From the NCBI RefSeq assembly GCF_014640975.1, contig NZ_BMHO01000001.1:2428166-2492165 (forward strand): a stretch of 64,000 bases of DNA. Direction: 5' to 3'. A program made the translations under genes and the position numbers. The notes below the pieces were generated by a model that saw only the letters and a program-made list of their open reading frames with translations, was not told where the DNA came from and searched no databases. The stretch comes from Microbacterium faecale. GTDB lineage: Bacteria > Actinomycetota > Actinomycetes > Actinomycetales > Microbacteriaceae. Of the stretch, positions 46,744 through 54,712 are shown in pieces. The first letter of the stretch is position 1; the number at the start of each line of letters is the position of its first letter.

Positions 46744-47217
46744 CTACCCCGTGACGCCGATCGCCCGGACGGCGTCACGCAACAGGCCGGGCGCGAGACG
46801 GCGGTGGACACGCGAAAGCGGTCGCCAGACCCAGGCTCCAAGACTTTTGCGGTAGTACGTGAGCGTCGTGAGCGAAACGCTCGCCCTGTCGGTGTCCACA
46901 ATCAGGTGGCAGACGGTCGACGCAGACTGGTTCTCCAAGCGCACCCACGTCTCGCCTCTTCCCACGATCGGCCACCCGGCAATCGTGGATGACGATGGGC
47001 CGCCGGTGAGCCGGTATCGAAGCAGTGTGTGGAAGATGAACCGCTGCCCTCTGTCGGGCACGTCGCCGAAGATTGCCCGCGCCCAGGTCTCCGCCGGATG
47101 ATCGATCAGCTGCGACAAGTGCACCGTGAACTGATCCGCACTATGAGGGCGCAGAGAGGTTTTGGACCAGATATCCGGCGAGATTTCGGCCGTCCCGATC
47201 CTTGCAGTGACGTCCAC
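46744..47217 (-). CDS. DUF2867-like protein, copy 1
   Basis: A 157-aa soluble protein. The VDTDRASVSLTTLTYYRKSLG and C-terminal LSRVHRRLAPGLLRDAVR segments resemble DUF2867. A closely similar paralogue lies at 51462-51935. TAAGCT lies 6 nt before the GTG start. It is followed by the repeat at 46657-46700. Function unknown. Confidence 0.78.
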   Translation of the reverse strand: MDVTARIGTAEISPDIWSKTSLRPHSADQFTVHLSQLIDHPAETWARAIFGDVPDRGQRFIFHTLLRYRLTGGPSSSTIAGWPIVGRGETWVRLENQSASTVCHLIVDTDRASVSLTTLTYYRKSLGAWVWRPLSRVHRRLAPGLLRDAVRAIGVTG

Positions 47218-47303
47218 ATCACCAGCTTATTCCTGCGAGACGGCCACACCAGGGGCGGGCTGTGCCACTGCGACCTCACGCCGACCGCTCGGTGGGAGTA
47301 CGG

Positions 47304-48488
47304 TCAGCGTTTGCCCGCGGCCAAGACTGCCGCGACGCCTTGCTGCAGGTCCTCCACGAAATAGTCGGGGACCTCTAGCGAAGGGAAATGTCCCCCACGC
47401 TCGGGCGTTCCCCATCGAACGATCTGCCGATAACGCTCCTGCGCCCACGCACGGGGACATTTCTCGATGTCGCGGGGATAGACGCTGATTGCCGCCGGGA
47501 CGTCGACTCGAAGTTCGGTATCGAACGCGTTCACACCGCCGTGGCTTTCGTAATAGATACGGGCTGACGATGCTCCGGTCCGTGTCAGCCAATACAAGGT
47601 GACATTGTCGAGAAGCCGATCCAGGGAAACTGTCTCAAACGGGCTGTCGTCGGTGTCCGTCCATTCAGCAAACTTGTCGAGGATCCACGCAAGCAAGCCA
47701 ACCGGCGAGTCAACGAGCGAATAGCCGATGGTCTGAGGCCGAGTCGACTGCTGTTTCGCGTACGCGGCGCGAGTCTGCCAGAAGGCGCGAGTCTCCTCGA
47801 CCCAGGCACGTTCGCCGGCCGACAAACCTTCGGCCGCCAAGCCGGGCGGCGCCTGCGCCAACGTCGTGTGGATTCCGAGCACCTGCTTCGGGAACAGACC
47901 GGCGAGAACAGTGGTGACCACACCTCCCCAGTCGCCACCATGGGCTACGAACTCGGGGTAGCCGAGCTTACCCATCAGCTTCACCCACGCACGCGCGATC
48001 TTGCCGACTCCCCACCCCGTCGTCGTCGGCTGATCGCTGTATCCGAACCCCGGCAACGAGGGGATCACGACGTGGAATGCTGGCGTAGAGGCGTGTACCG
48101 GTTGCGTCAGCTGATCCACCACATCGACGAACTCAGCAATGCTGCCCGGCCAACCATGCGTGAGGAGGAGCGGGGTGGCATCCGCGCGTGAGGATCGGCG
48201 GTGCAGGAAGTGGATTCCGAGACCATCGACGGTCGTCCGGAACTGCCCGATCTGATGAAGTCGGTCTTCGAAGGAGCGCCAGTCATACTCGCTGCGCCAG
48301 TAGTCCACAACATCGACAATGTCGCCGAGAGGAACGCCCTGCTCCCATCGGCGAGGATCAGGCGCAGCCCGATACACCGTCTCAGCCTCGGGAAGTCGCG
48401 TCGCGACCAATCGTGCGCGCAGGTCATCCAGGTCAGCATCAGTTGCACGCGGCCTGAAAGCCCGCACCTCGCTAGTTGGGCGTCTCAT
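47304..48488 (-). CDS. Epoxide hydrolase (EHN-domain type)
   Basis: A 394-aa enzyme. The N-terminal EHN domain contains DLRARLVATRLPEAE and YWRSEYDWR. The alpha/beta core has oxyanion motif LLTHGWPGS, nucleophile Asp in AHGGDWGGVV, and the C-terminal His in ERGGHFPSLEVP. Microsomal-type epoxide hydrolases have this layout. AGGAGG lies close to the ATG. It is divergent from a CGNR regulator with a perfect inverted repeat between them. Confidence 0.92.
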   Translation of the reverse strand: MRRPTSEVRAFRPRATDADLDDLRARLVATRLPEAETVYRAAPDPRRWEQGVPLGDIVDVVDYWRSEYDWRSFEDRLHQIGQFRTTVDGLGIHFLHRRSSRADATPLLLTHGWPGSIAEFVDVVDQLTQPVHASTPAFHVVIPSLPGFGYSDQPTTTGWGVGKIARAWVKLMGKLGYPEFVAHGGDWGGVVTTVLAGLFPKQVLGIHTTLAQAPPGLAAEGLSAGERAWVEETRAFWQTRAAYAKQQSTRPQTIGYSLVDSPVGLLAWILDKFAEWTDTDDSPFETVSLDRLLDNVTLYWLTRTGASSARIYYESHGGVNAFDTELRVDVPAAISVYPRDIEKCPRAWAQERYRQIVRWGTPERGGHFPSLEVPDYFVEDLQQGVAAVLAAGKR

Positions 48489-48506
48489 AGGCCTCCTGAT
48501 CGTCGC

Positions 48507-48527
48507 AGAACCGTCATAACCGGTTCT
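48507..48527. promoter_or_regulatory. Operator between epoxide hydrolase and CGNR genes
   Basis: AGAACCG and CGGTTCT are exact complements around TCATAAC. The 21-bp site lies 18 nt upstream of the hydrolase start and 42 nt upstream of the CGNR start, suitable for control of one or both. Confidence 0.65.
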
Positions 48528-48569
48528 ACCACCTCCTCACCTTGGGTCACAACCAGCTATGGTGGTTCC

Positions 48570-49142
48570 ATGCGCTCAGAGCTCCCTGACTTTCGCCTCG
48601 GCAGCGTCCTAGCGACCAGCTTCACGGCCACCCTGACCGAGCGCCGCGGCAGCTCGGTGGAACGCATTCCCACACCGCAACGACTCGTCGATTGGCTGGC
48701 CTTGCACGACCTCTTCGTGGAGTCATGCACAACAGGTCAGTATGATCTCGCTCTGGGCCTGAGAGAGTCGATACACCTGGCGGCGACAGCAGCTGCCCTT
48801 CAAGACAACCCGCCTACTTCTGCTGTCCAGGTCATCAACGACAGCAGCGCCCGCGGTCACGCCGTCGCGATGTTGACGCGTGGGGGCAAACGAGCGTGGC
48901 AACTCAGCCGGAAATCTCCCCTGGACGATGCCCTCAGTGTGATCGCCGCGGATGCGATCAGCATCCTCGCAGGCGCGCGCGACGGACGCCTGGCCCTGTG
49001 CGCGTCACCATCGTGCGAAGCGGCCTTCTTCGATGTCAGCCGAAGCCGCACCCGGAGGTGGTGCGACATGAACACATGCGGCAACCGTCAAAAGAAGGCT
49101 CGGTTCAATGCCTCCAAGCTCGACAATCGAGGGTCGGCGTAG
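48570..49142 (+). CDS. CGNR zinc-finger / ABATE-domain regulator
   Basis: A 190-aa protein. The N-terminal ABATE-like helical region (LVDWLALHDLFVES, ALGLRESIHLAATAAA) is followed by the CGNR zinc finger (LCASPSCEAAFFDVSRSRTRRWCDMNTCGNRQKKARF) that binds DNA. TATGGT lies 6 nt before the ATG. It probably regulates the divergent epoxide hydrolase. Confidence 0.9.
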   Translation: MRSELPDFRLGSVLATSFTATLTERRGSSVERIPTPQRLVDWLALHDLFVESCTTGQYDLALGLRESIHLAATAAALQDNPPTSAVQVINDSSARGHAVAMLTRGGKRAWQLSRKSPLDDALSVIAADAISILAGARDGRLALCASPSCEAAFFDVSRSRTRRWCDMNTCGNRQKKARFNASKLDNRGSA

Positions 49143-49158
49143 TTCTGCCGGACTGAGC

Positions 49159-49177
49159 CCTCGCTAGAACAGCGAGG
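49159..49177 (+). terminator. Hairpin after CGNR gene
   Basis: CCTCGCT-AGAAC-AGCGAGG, a 7-bp stem beginning 16 nt after the CGNR stop. No T-tract follows. Confidence 0.5.
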
Positions 49178-49401
49178 CCACCCGGCTGCGCCGACCGCCC
49201 GCCGCCTACTCCAGACGCGGCCGCCCCGTGACGTATCTTCGGCGCTCGATTTCAAGTGGCCACGCAGGTTGCCCCAGACCTCCGCCGACGCGCCCACGTA
49301 CTTCGCATGCCTCAGTGCTTCCTCCTGAAGCGAGGAACTTCCTGCGGTCAAGTCCTGGGCCGTGGTGACGGTCGGCGGGCCGAGCGTGAGGCGTGGGGCT
49401 G

Positions 49402-49577
49402 ATGATGGCGCAGAGGCAGGCGGTCACCCGGCAGGTGGCGATCCGGTATCGGTCGGCGTCCAAGGGCGCGAAGGCGGTGATCCTGGATGAGTTGTGCGCG
49501 ACGACGGGCTGACACCGAGACCATGCCCGTAAGGCGCTGCGGCAGGCGCTGGGACCACGACCGGCGGGACGTCCGCG
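49402..49577 (+). pseudogene. Transposase N-terminal remnant
   Basis: MMAQRQAVTRQVAIRYRSAS and KAVILDELCATTG match the start of an integrase-core transposase common in actinobacteria. A TGA at 49510 replaces the expected Trp, and HRDHARKALRQALGPRP continues in the same frame beyond it. It then ends abruptly against a VOC fragment. A dead insertion-sequence fragment. Confidence 0.7.
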
Positions 49578-49580
49578 GCG

Positions 49581-49817
49581 GTGATCCTCTGGACCGACGA
49601 TGCTCCCGTAGGCTACGCACGCCTCGTCGCCCTCGGCGCGAAGCCCGTCCAGACTCCCGAGCCGTGGCTCGACCACCTGCTGATCGCGTGGGTCGAGGAC
49701 CCCGACGGACACCTGGTGCAGGTCGTCCAGACCCTCAACCGACCAGTGGTCGAGCCGGAACACGACCAGACGTCAAAGCGGAACTTCACCGCGTCACCAC
49801 GGTTAGCGGACCTTTAG
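49581..49817 (+). pseudogene. VOC/glyoxalase C-terminal fragment
   Basis: WTDDAPVGYARLVALGAKP and WVEDPDGHLVQVVQTL are the second half of a VOC domain. The N-terminal half is missing and the frame is fused directly to the transposase remnant. The last codons run into the boundary repeat at 49770, so the ORF end is not the native C-terminus. Confidence 0.6.
49770..49808 (+). repeat. Cassette-boundary repeat, copy 2
   Basis: ACGTCAAAGCGGAACTTCAC and following bases, diverged in the right half, ending GGTTAGCG. It lies 3' of the leftward GNAT gene. Confidence 0.55.
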
Positions 49818-49888
49818 GCTCGGTGACTCTCGATCCTTGTGGAAAGAGGCTGCGCCGCACCGAAGCACCGGGTGCGCGCCGACCACCT

Positions 49889-50359
49889 TCACAACATCGC
49901 CCTCATGGCAGCCGAACCGATCTCAACGAAGCCGGCCCGCTCATAGATGCTTCTACCACCCTCGGTGGCCATCAGCTCAGCGCGCTGCACGCCGGTCCTG
50001 CGCGCCCAGGTTAGGACCGCGTCGAACGCCGCAGAACCATGCCCGCGCCCGCGGTACACAGGAGCCGTGCACACGTTGTTGATAAGCACGTCGCGCCCTG
50101 CAGGACACGACGGCGAAGGCGCTGCGTCACGAATGGCCCCAACGGCAGAGGCCACGACAGCGCCACCCTCCTCGACGACGAAGATTCCGAAGTCAGGATC
50201 GTCGAGCCGCATTTCGAACCACTCACAGGCAGCCCGACGCCAAGACTCATCGGACGCGTCAACACCCATCGCCTCAAACATCTCTGCCCGCAGATCGACC
50301 AAGGCAGCAACATCTGCTGGCGTACCACGGCGGACCACTACCAAATGTTCAGAACTCAC
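49889..50359 (-). CDS. GNAT family N-acetyltransferase
   Basis: A 156-aa acetyltransferase. The acetyl-CoA motif is VCTAPVYRGRGHGSAAFDAVLTWAR, followed by AELMATEGGRSIYERAGFVE. The GTG start follows a G-rich stretch. It is a single-gene unit, with boundary repeats on both sides (49770 and 50471). Substrate unknown. Confidence 0.9.
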   Translation of the reverse strand: MSSEHLVVVRRGTPADVAALVDLRAEMFEAMGVDASDESWRRAACEWFEMRLDDPDFGIFVVEEGGAVVASAVGAIRDAAPSPSCPAGRDVLINNVCTAPVYRGRGHGSAAFDAVLTWARRTGVQRAELMATEGGRSIYERAGFVEIGSAAMRAML

Positions 50360-50470
50360 TCCACCCCCGGTCTTCTCGGAACGTTCAGGCTATCGGCGGA
50401 ATCGATCGAGCAGATGCGGCGCGTTAGAGCAATCCGCCGACCGCGCGCCACACCGGCCACAGGCTACAGC

Positions 50471-50509
50471 GCAAAACGGAAATCGACCGAGTTCCGGTAC
50501 AGAGCAACC
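50471..50509 (+). repeat. Cassette-boundary repeat, copy 3
   Basis: ACGGAAATCGACCGAGTTCC hairpin core followed by GGTACAGAGCAACC. It lies between the GNAT and kinase units. Confidence 0.65.
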
Positions 50510-50563
50510 GCTGATGGAGTCCGACTCGACGGCACCTTGTCGGGAAAGCATCACAAGTGCCAG

Positions 50564-51109
50564 TCATGAACCGATGTCGAGAGTCTCGCTCCACCTCGCA
50601 TCCGCGAGGACCTGCTGCAGAGCATCAGCAGCGCTCACCGTGGCATCGAATACTGACTCTTCCAAGCCGACGACCCGGTCTGCACTGCGGTACCAGGACG
50701 CCACAACGGCCTCCGATACCTCCGCGGCCAGTGCCTTCGTTCGATGCCGATCAAGCGTCTCCTCGAGGTCGAGTTCAAAGTAGTAGCAGCGAGTCAGACC
50801 AGCATGATCCTTTCGCAGCTGAGTGAGCATCTCGCCATAGCTCTCGGAGTGCAGGATGCCCTCGATCACGACGTCGAGACCATTGTCGAGCGCGAACCGC
50901 GCCGACAGATCGATATACGGCACGCTCAACGCACCCGGATGGTCGCGAACATGGAGGATCTCTCACCGAAGCACGTCATGGCCGATGATCGCCACGCCGC
51001 GCGGTCGCTCAGCTCGGATCGCCTGCGCCAAATGCGACTTCCCGCTGCCCGAGTTCCCGCGGATGATGATCAGACGAGAACTCTCCGAGCCGGTCACCCC
51101 AGAGATCAT
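50564..51109 (-). pseudogene. P-loop kinase interrupted by an in-frame TGA
   Basis: From the ATG at 51109 the frame reads MISGVTGSES then RLIIIRGNSGSGKSHLAQAI (Walker A) and IIGHDVLR. It then meets TGA at 50965-50963 and continues in the same frame with EILHVRDHPGALSVPYIDLS through the rest of a small kinase to 50564. The two halves together match an intact AAA_33-type kinase of about 181 aa. This points to a single nonsense change, or to a start within the second half (GTG at 50929) that would lack the P-loop. Confidence 0.7.
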
Positions 51110-51219
51110 GCGACCTTCGGCGGTGTGATCGCAGCGACCTTGTCGCGCAGCGCCCGCCGCTCGAGCCGAAGCTCGTAGTTCGACTGCAACTGTTCGGGAC
51201 CACCTACTCGCGTGCGCAT
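51106..51219 (-). CDS. Small ORF (37 aa) coupled to the kinase
   Basis: AGGAG lies 7 nt before an ATG that opens MRTRVGGPEQLQSNYELRLE and continues RRALRDKVAAITPPKVA. The TGA overlaps the kinase ATG (ATGA). The ribosome site and coupling suggest a real small gene. The function is unknown. Confidence 0.45.
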   Translation of the reverse strand: MRTRVGGPEQLQSNYELRLERRALRDKVAAITPPKVA

Positions 51220-51374
51220 ACACTTCTCCTGGTTTCAACCGACTCGATGGGCTCGCCGCACAAGGTGCATCTCCGGTCAGAGAAGCACCTCTTGAGCGTG
51301 ACCACAGATGCTGAAATGAAACACTACAGCGCCACTGGCACGGTCAAGAAATCAGTCCTGACCAGGACTTTTAT

Positions 51375-51417
51375 ACATTGAATCTAAATTCGACCACGTC
51401 CCGTAGCTGAATAACCT
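51375..51417 (+). repeat. Cassette-boundary repeat, copy 4
   Basis: ACATTGAATCTAAATTCGAC then CACG and CCGTAGCTGAATAACCT. The right half matches copies 1 and 7 (a GTAGC-GAATAAC subtype). It is preceded by AGTCCT-GACC-AGGACT. Confidence 0.6.
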
Positions 51418-51461
51418 CTCACTCCCGGCCCGAGCTGCACGTAATGTCGAGACCACCCTCG

Positions 51462-51935
51462 CTACCCCGTGACGCCGATCGTACGGACGGCGTCACGCAA
51501 CAGGCCGGGTGCTAAACGTCGGTGAACACGCGAGAGCGGTCCCCAGACCCAAGCTCCGTAACGTTTGCGGTAGTGCATGAGCGTCGTGAGCGAAACGCTC
51601 GCGCTGTCGGCGCTCACGATCAGGTGGCAGATCGTCGACGAAGACCAGTTCTCCAGGCGCACCCACGTGTCGCCTTGGTCCATGATCGGCCACCCTGCGA
51701 TCGTGGATGGCGATGGTCCGCGGGCGAGCGGGTAACGAAGCAGCGCTTGAAAGATGAACCGCTGACCGATGTCCGGCACGTCGCCGAAGATCGCGCGCGC
51801 CCAGGCCTCCGCTGGAGCATCGATCAGCTGGGGCAACTGCACCGTGAACTGATCTGCACGGTGAGGACGCAGAGAGGTCCTCGACCAGACATCCGGCGCA
51901 ATCTCGGCCATCCCGATCCTTGCCGTGACGTCCAT
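51462..51935 (-). CDS. DUF2867-like protein, copy 2
   Basis: A 157-aa paralogue of the protein at 46744, the same length and without gaps: MDVTARIGMAEIAPDVWSRT versus MDVTARIGTAEISPDIWSKT. The 3' flank and boundary repeat are also duplicated. TAGCGT lies 7 nt before the ATG. The longer upstream frame is rejected. Function unknown. Confidence 0.8.
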   Translation of the reverse strand: MDVTARIGMAEIAPDVWSRTSLRPHRADQFTVQLPQLIDAPAEAWARAIFGDVPDIGQRFIFQALLRYPLARGPSPSTIAGWPIMDQGDTWVRLENWSSSTICHLIVSADSASVSLTTLMHYRKRYGAWVWGPLSRVHRRLAPGLLRDAVRTIGVTG

Positions 51936-52033
51936 GCGCACTACGCTACTCCTGCGCAATGACCACACCACGGGATGGGCCGCCTCCGTGCCGTCGTGTG
52001 AGGTCGGCAAGCGTCCGGCTGGAACTCGACTAG

Positions 52034-52075
52034 ACGTTAAATCTGAACTCCGCCGAGTTCCGGCACCGAGGTGCC
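52034..52075 (+). repeat. Cassette-boundary repeat, copy 5
   Basis: ACGTTAAATCTGAACTCCGC then CGAGTTCCGGCACCG. The GAACTC/GAGTTC hairpin is intact. It lies between DUF2867 copy 2 and the methyltransferase. Confidence 0.7.
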
Positions 52076-52106
52076 ATCTCATACATTTTCCGCGTGGCGA
52101 TCCGAC

Positions 52107-52865
52107 TCACCGTGGCAGTTTCCGCGCCTCGATGAGATGACGCGTCGAATGAGCGATGAACGGCCCCTGCTGTTCAATGATCTCGTGCAGGTCACGAAGT
52201 CGCTCCCGATACCTCTCGACCGTGAAGCCCGGCACCCACCAGATCACTTTCCGCAAGAGATAGACGACGGCCGCGACGTCACGAATCTCGATGCGAAGCG
52301 TCGCCGTGCGTAGGTCGACGATGTCGAGCCCCGCTGCGATGGCATCGGCGGCCTCGTCGTCGGGGTGGCGGCCGCGTCGGGCTTCCGGCTGCGGGCCCAG
52401 AAAGAATTCGATCAACTCGAACGCGCTCTCCGGACCGACGTGCTGAGCGAAGTATGTGCCGCCCGGTCGCAGCACTCGCGCGATCTCGGTCCACCAGACC
52501 GTCGCTGGATGCCTGCTCGTCACGAGATCGAACGCATCATTGGCGAATGGAAGGGGAGGCTCATCAGGGTCGGCGACCACCACGACACCTCGCGGATGCA
52601 GTTTTCGAGCCGCCTTCGCGACATTAGGCGGCCATGATTCGGTCGCCACCGCTGTGCGAGGGAAGACCTCTGCCTCGGCGAGAACCTCTCCCCCGCCCGT
52701 TTGGATGTCGAGGCTCGCGTACGCGCTCCCCAGACGCTTCGACAGCTGCCGAGCGTAACCCCACGGCGGCCGCTCTTCGGTCGCGCGCCCATCAAGCCAG
52801 GAGAAGTCCCAGCCCGACACGTCTGCTGATTCGCCCAGGTCGACGAGCCTGTCGAAGTGATCCAT
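52107..52865 (-). CDS. Class I SAM-dependent methyltransferase
   Basis: A 252-aa methyltransferase. Motif I is degenerate (LDIQTGGGEVLAEAE). Post-motif residues include PLPFANDAFDLVTSRHPA and motif III IARVLRPGGTYFAQHVG. It probably methylates a small molecule. A GTG one codon upstream is also possible. It is a single-gene unit between repeats at 52034 and 52957. Confidence 0.88.
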   Translation of the reverse strand: MDHFDRLVDLGESADVSGWDFSWLDGRATEERPPWGYARQLSKRLGSAYASLDIQTGGGEVLAEAEVFPRTAVATESWPPNVAKAARKLHPRGVVVVADPDEPPLPFANDAFDLVTSRHPATVWWTEIARVLRPGGTYFAQHVGPESAFELIEFFLGPQPEARRGRHPDDEAADAIAAGLDIVDLRTATLRIEIRDVAAVVYLLRKVIWWVPGFTVERYRERLRDLHEIIEQQGPFIAHSTRHLIEARKLPR

Positions 52866-52956
52866 CACTCGATCATGACACGTCGGGGACGATCAGGTCC
52901 GTAGCGCCATCGCGCCCCAACACAACCACACGAGAACAATGAATTGCACTGACCAG

Positions 52957-52999
52957 ACATTGAATCCGAATTCAACCACGTTCCGGCACGGAACAACGT
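52957..52999 (+). repeat. Cassette-boundary repeat, copy 6
   Basis: ACATTGAATCCGAATTCAAC then CACG, TTCCGGCACGGAAC and AACGT. The right half forms its own GTTCCG-GCA-CGGAAC hairpin. Confidence 0.65.
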
Positions 53000-53157
53000 T
53001 AGCGGGCTGGACGGGCGGGCGTGCCCATCGCTCCGACCGGTCGAAGTATCTGTCGAATGTGCAACGCCACCTAGGATCGCCATGAAGGATCTAACGCTGC
53101 CCCGCTGCTCGCGCTGGGCTAAAGACGCAGCCCTGAAGCCCTTGCTAAAATCCTGCC

Positions 53158-53757
53158 ATGCGAAGGCGTCTGAGTACTGCTGACGAGCTCGTCACGGCAC
53201 TACAGAACGCGTCGGACCCACGTGAGACCGAGCGGATTCGAACCCGAGTCGCAACTAATGAATCGGTCATCGGTGTCCGGATGAGCACGTTGTTCGCGAC
53301 GGCGAAGCTTGCCACCGACATCCCCGCAGCAGAACTCGAAAGACTATTCATCCATCCTGCGTATGAGCCGCGCCTCGCCGCATTCTGCATCCTCGATTTT
53401 CGCGCCCGTCGGCGCCTCTCCGCCAAGGAACGTGAGGACCTCGCCGCAATCTATCTCGACCACCACCACGCCATCACGACATGGGACATGGTTGATCGAG
53501 CAGCACCCCGGGTAATCGGGTGGCCGATCCTAAGCGACGTGATCGAGTTTAGGGTCCTCGAAGACCTTGCACGATCCGACGACCCACTTCGACGACGGTC
53601 TGCGATCACCGCGCCATTATGGTTCATCAAGAAAGGATCAGATGGCGACGTCGCGCGTGGACTTGTCATTGCAGACCTGCTTGCTGACGACCCGCACCCT
53701 CGCGTCGCCGCCGCCGTCAAGATCTACCGCAAGCATGCAGCACGGCGCGATCAATGA
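53158..53757 (+). CDS. DNA alkylation repair protein (AlkD-like HEAT repeats)
   Basis: A 199-aa all-helical protein. LSTADELVTALQNASDPRET at the N-terminus and TTWDMVDRAAPRVIGWPILSD and LRRRSAITAPLWFIKKG match AlkC/AlkD-type DNA glycosylases that remove alkylated bases. TAAAAT, an excellent -10, lies 6 nt before the ATG. It is one of the few rightward genes in the array. Confidence 0.85.
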   Translation: MRRRLSTADELVTALQNASDPRETERIRTRVATNESVIGVRMSTLFATAKLATDIPAAELERLFIHPAYEPRLAAFCILDFRARRRLSAKEREDLAAIYLDHHHAITTWDMVDRAAPRVIGWPILSDVIEFRVLEDLARSDDPLRRRSAITAPLWFIKKGSDGDVARGLVIADLLADDPHPRVAAAVKIYRKHAARRDQ

Positions 53758-53770
53758 ACCGGGCAACTAA

Positions 53771-53813
53771 ACGTTGAAGCGGAACTCGACCACGTTTCGT
53801 AGCCGAATAACGT
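53771..53813 (+). repeat. Cassette-boundary repeat, copy 7
   Basis: ACGTTGAAGCGGAACTCGAC then CACG and TTTCGTAGCCGAATAACG (GTAGC-GAATAAC subtype). It starts 14 nt after the stop of the AlkD-like gene. Confidence 0.65.
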
Positions 53814-53819
53814 GTGCCG

Positions 53820-53957
53820 TCAGGCGACCTGCATGCGCTGGTCACTCATCACGTACTCTAGGGCAACTCTGCCGTCGACGGCCTCGAACCAGTTGCGGAT
53901 GAGCCGTCCTCGGATCTCTGCCGCCCTTAATGCGGGTGCCAGCACCGGGTGGGATGA
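53820..53957 (-). pseudogene. C-terminal remnant of an unknown gene
   Basis: On the minus strand a coding-like frame reads HPVLAPALRAAEIRGRLI, then RNWFEAVDGRVALEYVMSD and ends in TGA. It is preceded by a TAA with no usable start beyond GTG. It looks like the tail of a lost cassette gene; the family is not recognised. Confidence 0.35.
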
Positions 53958-54035
53958 CCACCATTACCACGCTGCCGCAGTCCCATCCGCAGCGCTGTGG
54001 TCACCAGCGGGGTCGTCGTCGCGGTCGGCAACCTT

Positions 54036-54506
54036 TCAGAGCGGCCCCAGCACGCGCTGAGGATCGGCATCGAGCGCGAGCGTCTCAAGCACGACGAGCA
54101 GCTGCCGCTCTTCGTATCGGAAGTGGCTCTCCATGATCGCCGCGATGCCTTCAAGGTGCTTCAGCAGCTCCTCGGGCGACGATCTCGCTTCGATGACGGC
54201 CTGCAACCCGCTCACTAGGTGCGAGATCATCGAGTGATCCTGTTTCAACTTGCGCAACGTCTCGCGCAGCTCGGGATGCTCAGCTGCGATAGCTGGGAAC
54301 AAGTCCCGGTCCTCACCCACGTGATGCCCCGTGAGCGCACTGCAGAAACCGTGGCAGAACAACAGCAGATCACGGCTCGCCGCAACCTCGGGATCGCCAC
54401 GAGCAACCGCCTCTTGTGTCATCACCAGCGCCTCGCGCAAGCGCGCGTGCACGTGACGCAATTCATCGCTCCAGGCCACCAGCCTGGTCTTCTCACCCTC
54501 AGTCAC
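54036..54506 (-). CDS. Hemerythrin HHE domain protein
   Basis: A 156-aa four-helix-bundle protein. Iron ligands are in ALTGHHVGEDRDLFPAI, KQDHSMISHLVSGL and MESHFRYEERQLL. It probably binds O2 or NO, or stores iron. The GTG start lacks a ribosome site and a clear -10, so the start is uncertain. Confidence 0.9.
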   Translation of the reverse strand: MTEGEKTRLVAWSDELRHVHARLREALVMTQEAVARGDPEVAASRDLLLFCHGFCSALTGHHVGEDRDLFPAIAAEHPELRETLRKLKQDHSMISHLVSGLQAVIEARSSPEELLKHLEGIAAIMESHFRYEERQLLVVLETLALDADPQRVLGPL

Positions 54507-54647
54507 GTGAGGGCGGAGGGAGGGGCGTCATCATCGCCCACCTCTTCCGGGTCCCACGCCTCCATGCCTGACACGGACTGCCACCGACACGCGACGCTGA
54601 GTTCAGCATAGCGCGCTCATCGGGCACCGCGGAAGTGCACGTTTCAC

Positions 54648-54690
54648 ACGTTGAATCGGAACTCCACCGAGTTCCGGCATGCAGAGACAC
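54648..54690 (+). repeat. Cassette-boundary repeat, copy 8
   Basis: ACGTTGAATCGGAACTCCAC then CGAGTTCCGGCATGCAGAGA. It carries a perfect CGGAACTC-CACC-GAGTTCCG hairpin and starts with GTTGAAT. It lies 23 nt beyond the HxlR stop. Confidence 0.75.
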
Positions 54691-54712
54691 CTGCGGCCGC
54701 CACCTGCGCCGA

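Noticed and set aside
49206-49763. 185-codon minus-strand ORF
   Set aside because: Runs antisense across the transposase and VOC fragments, which explain the sequence.
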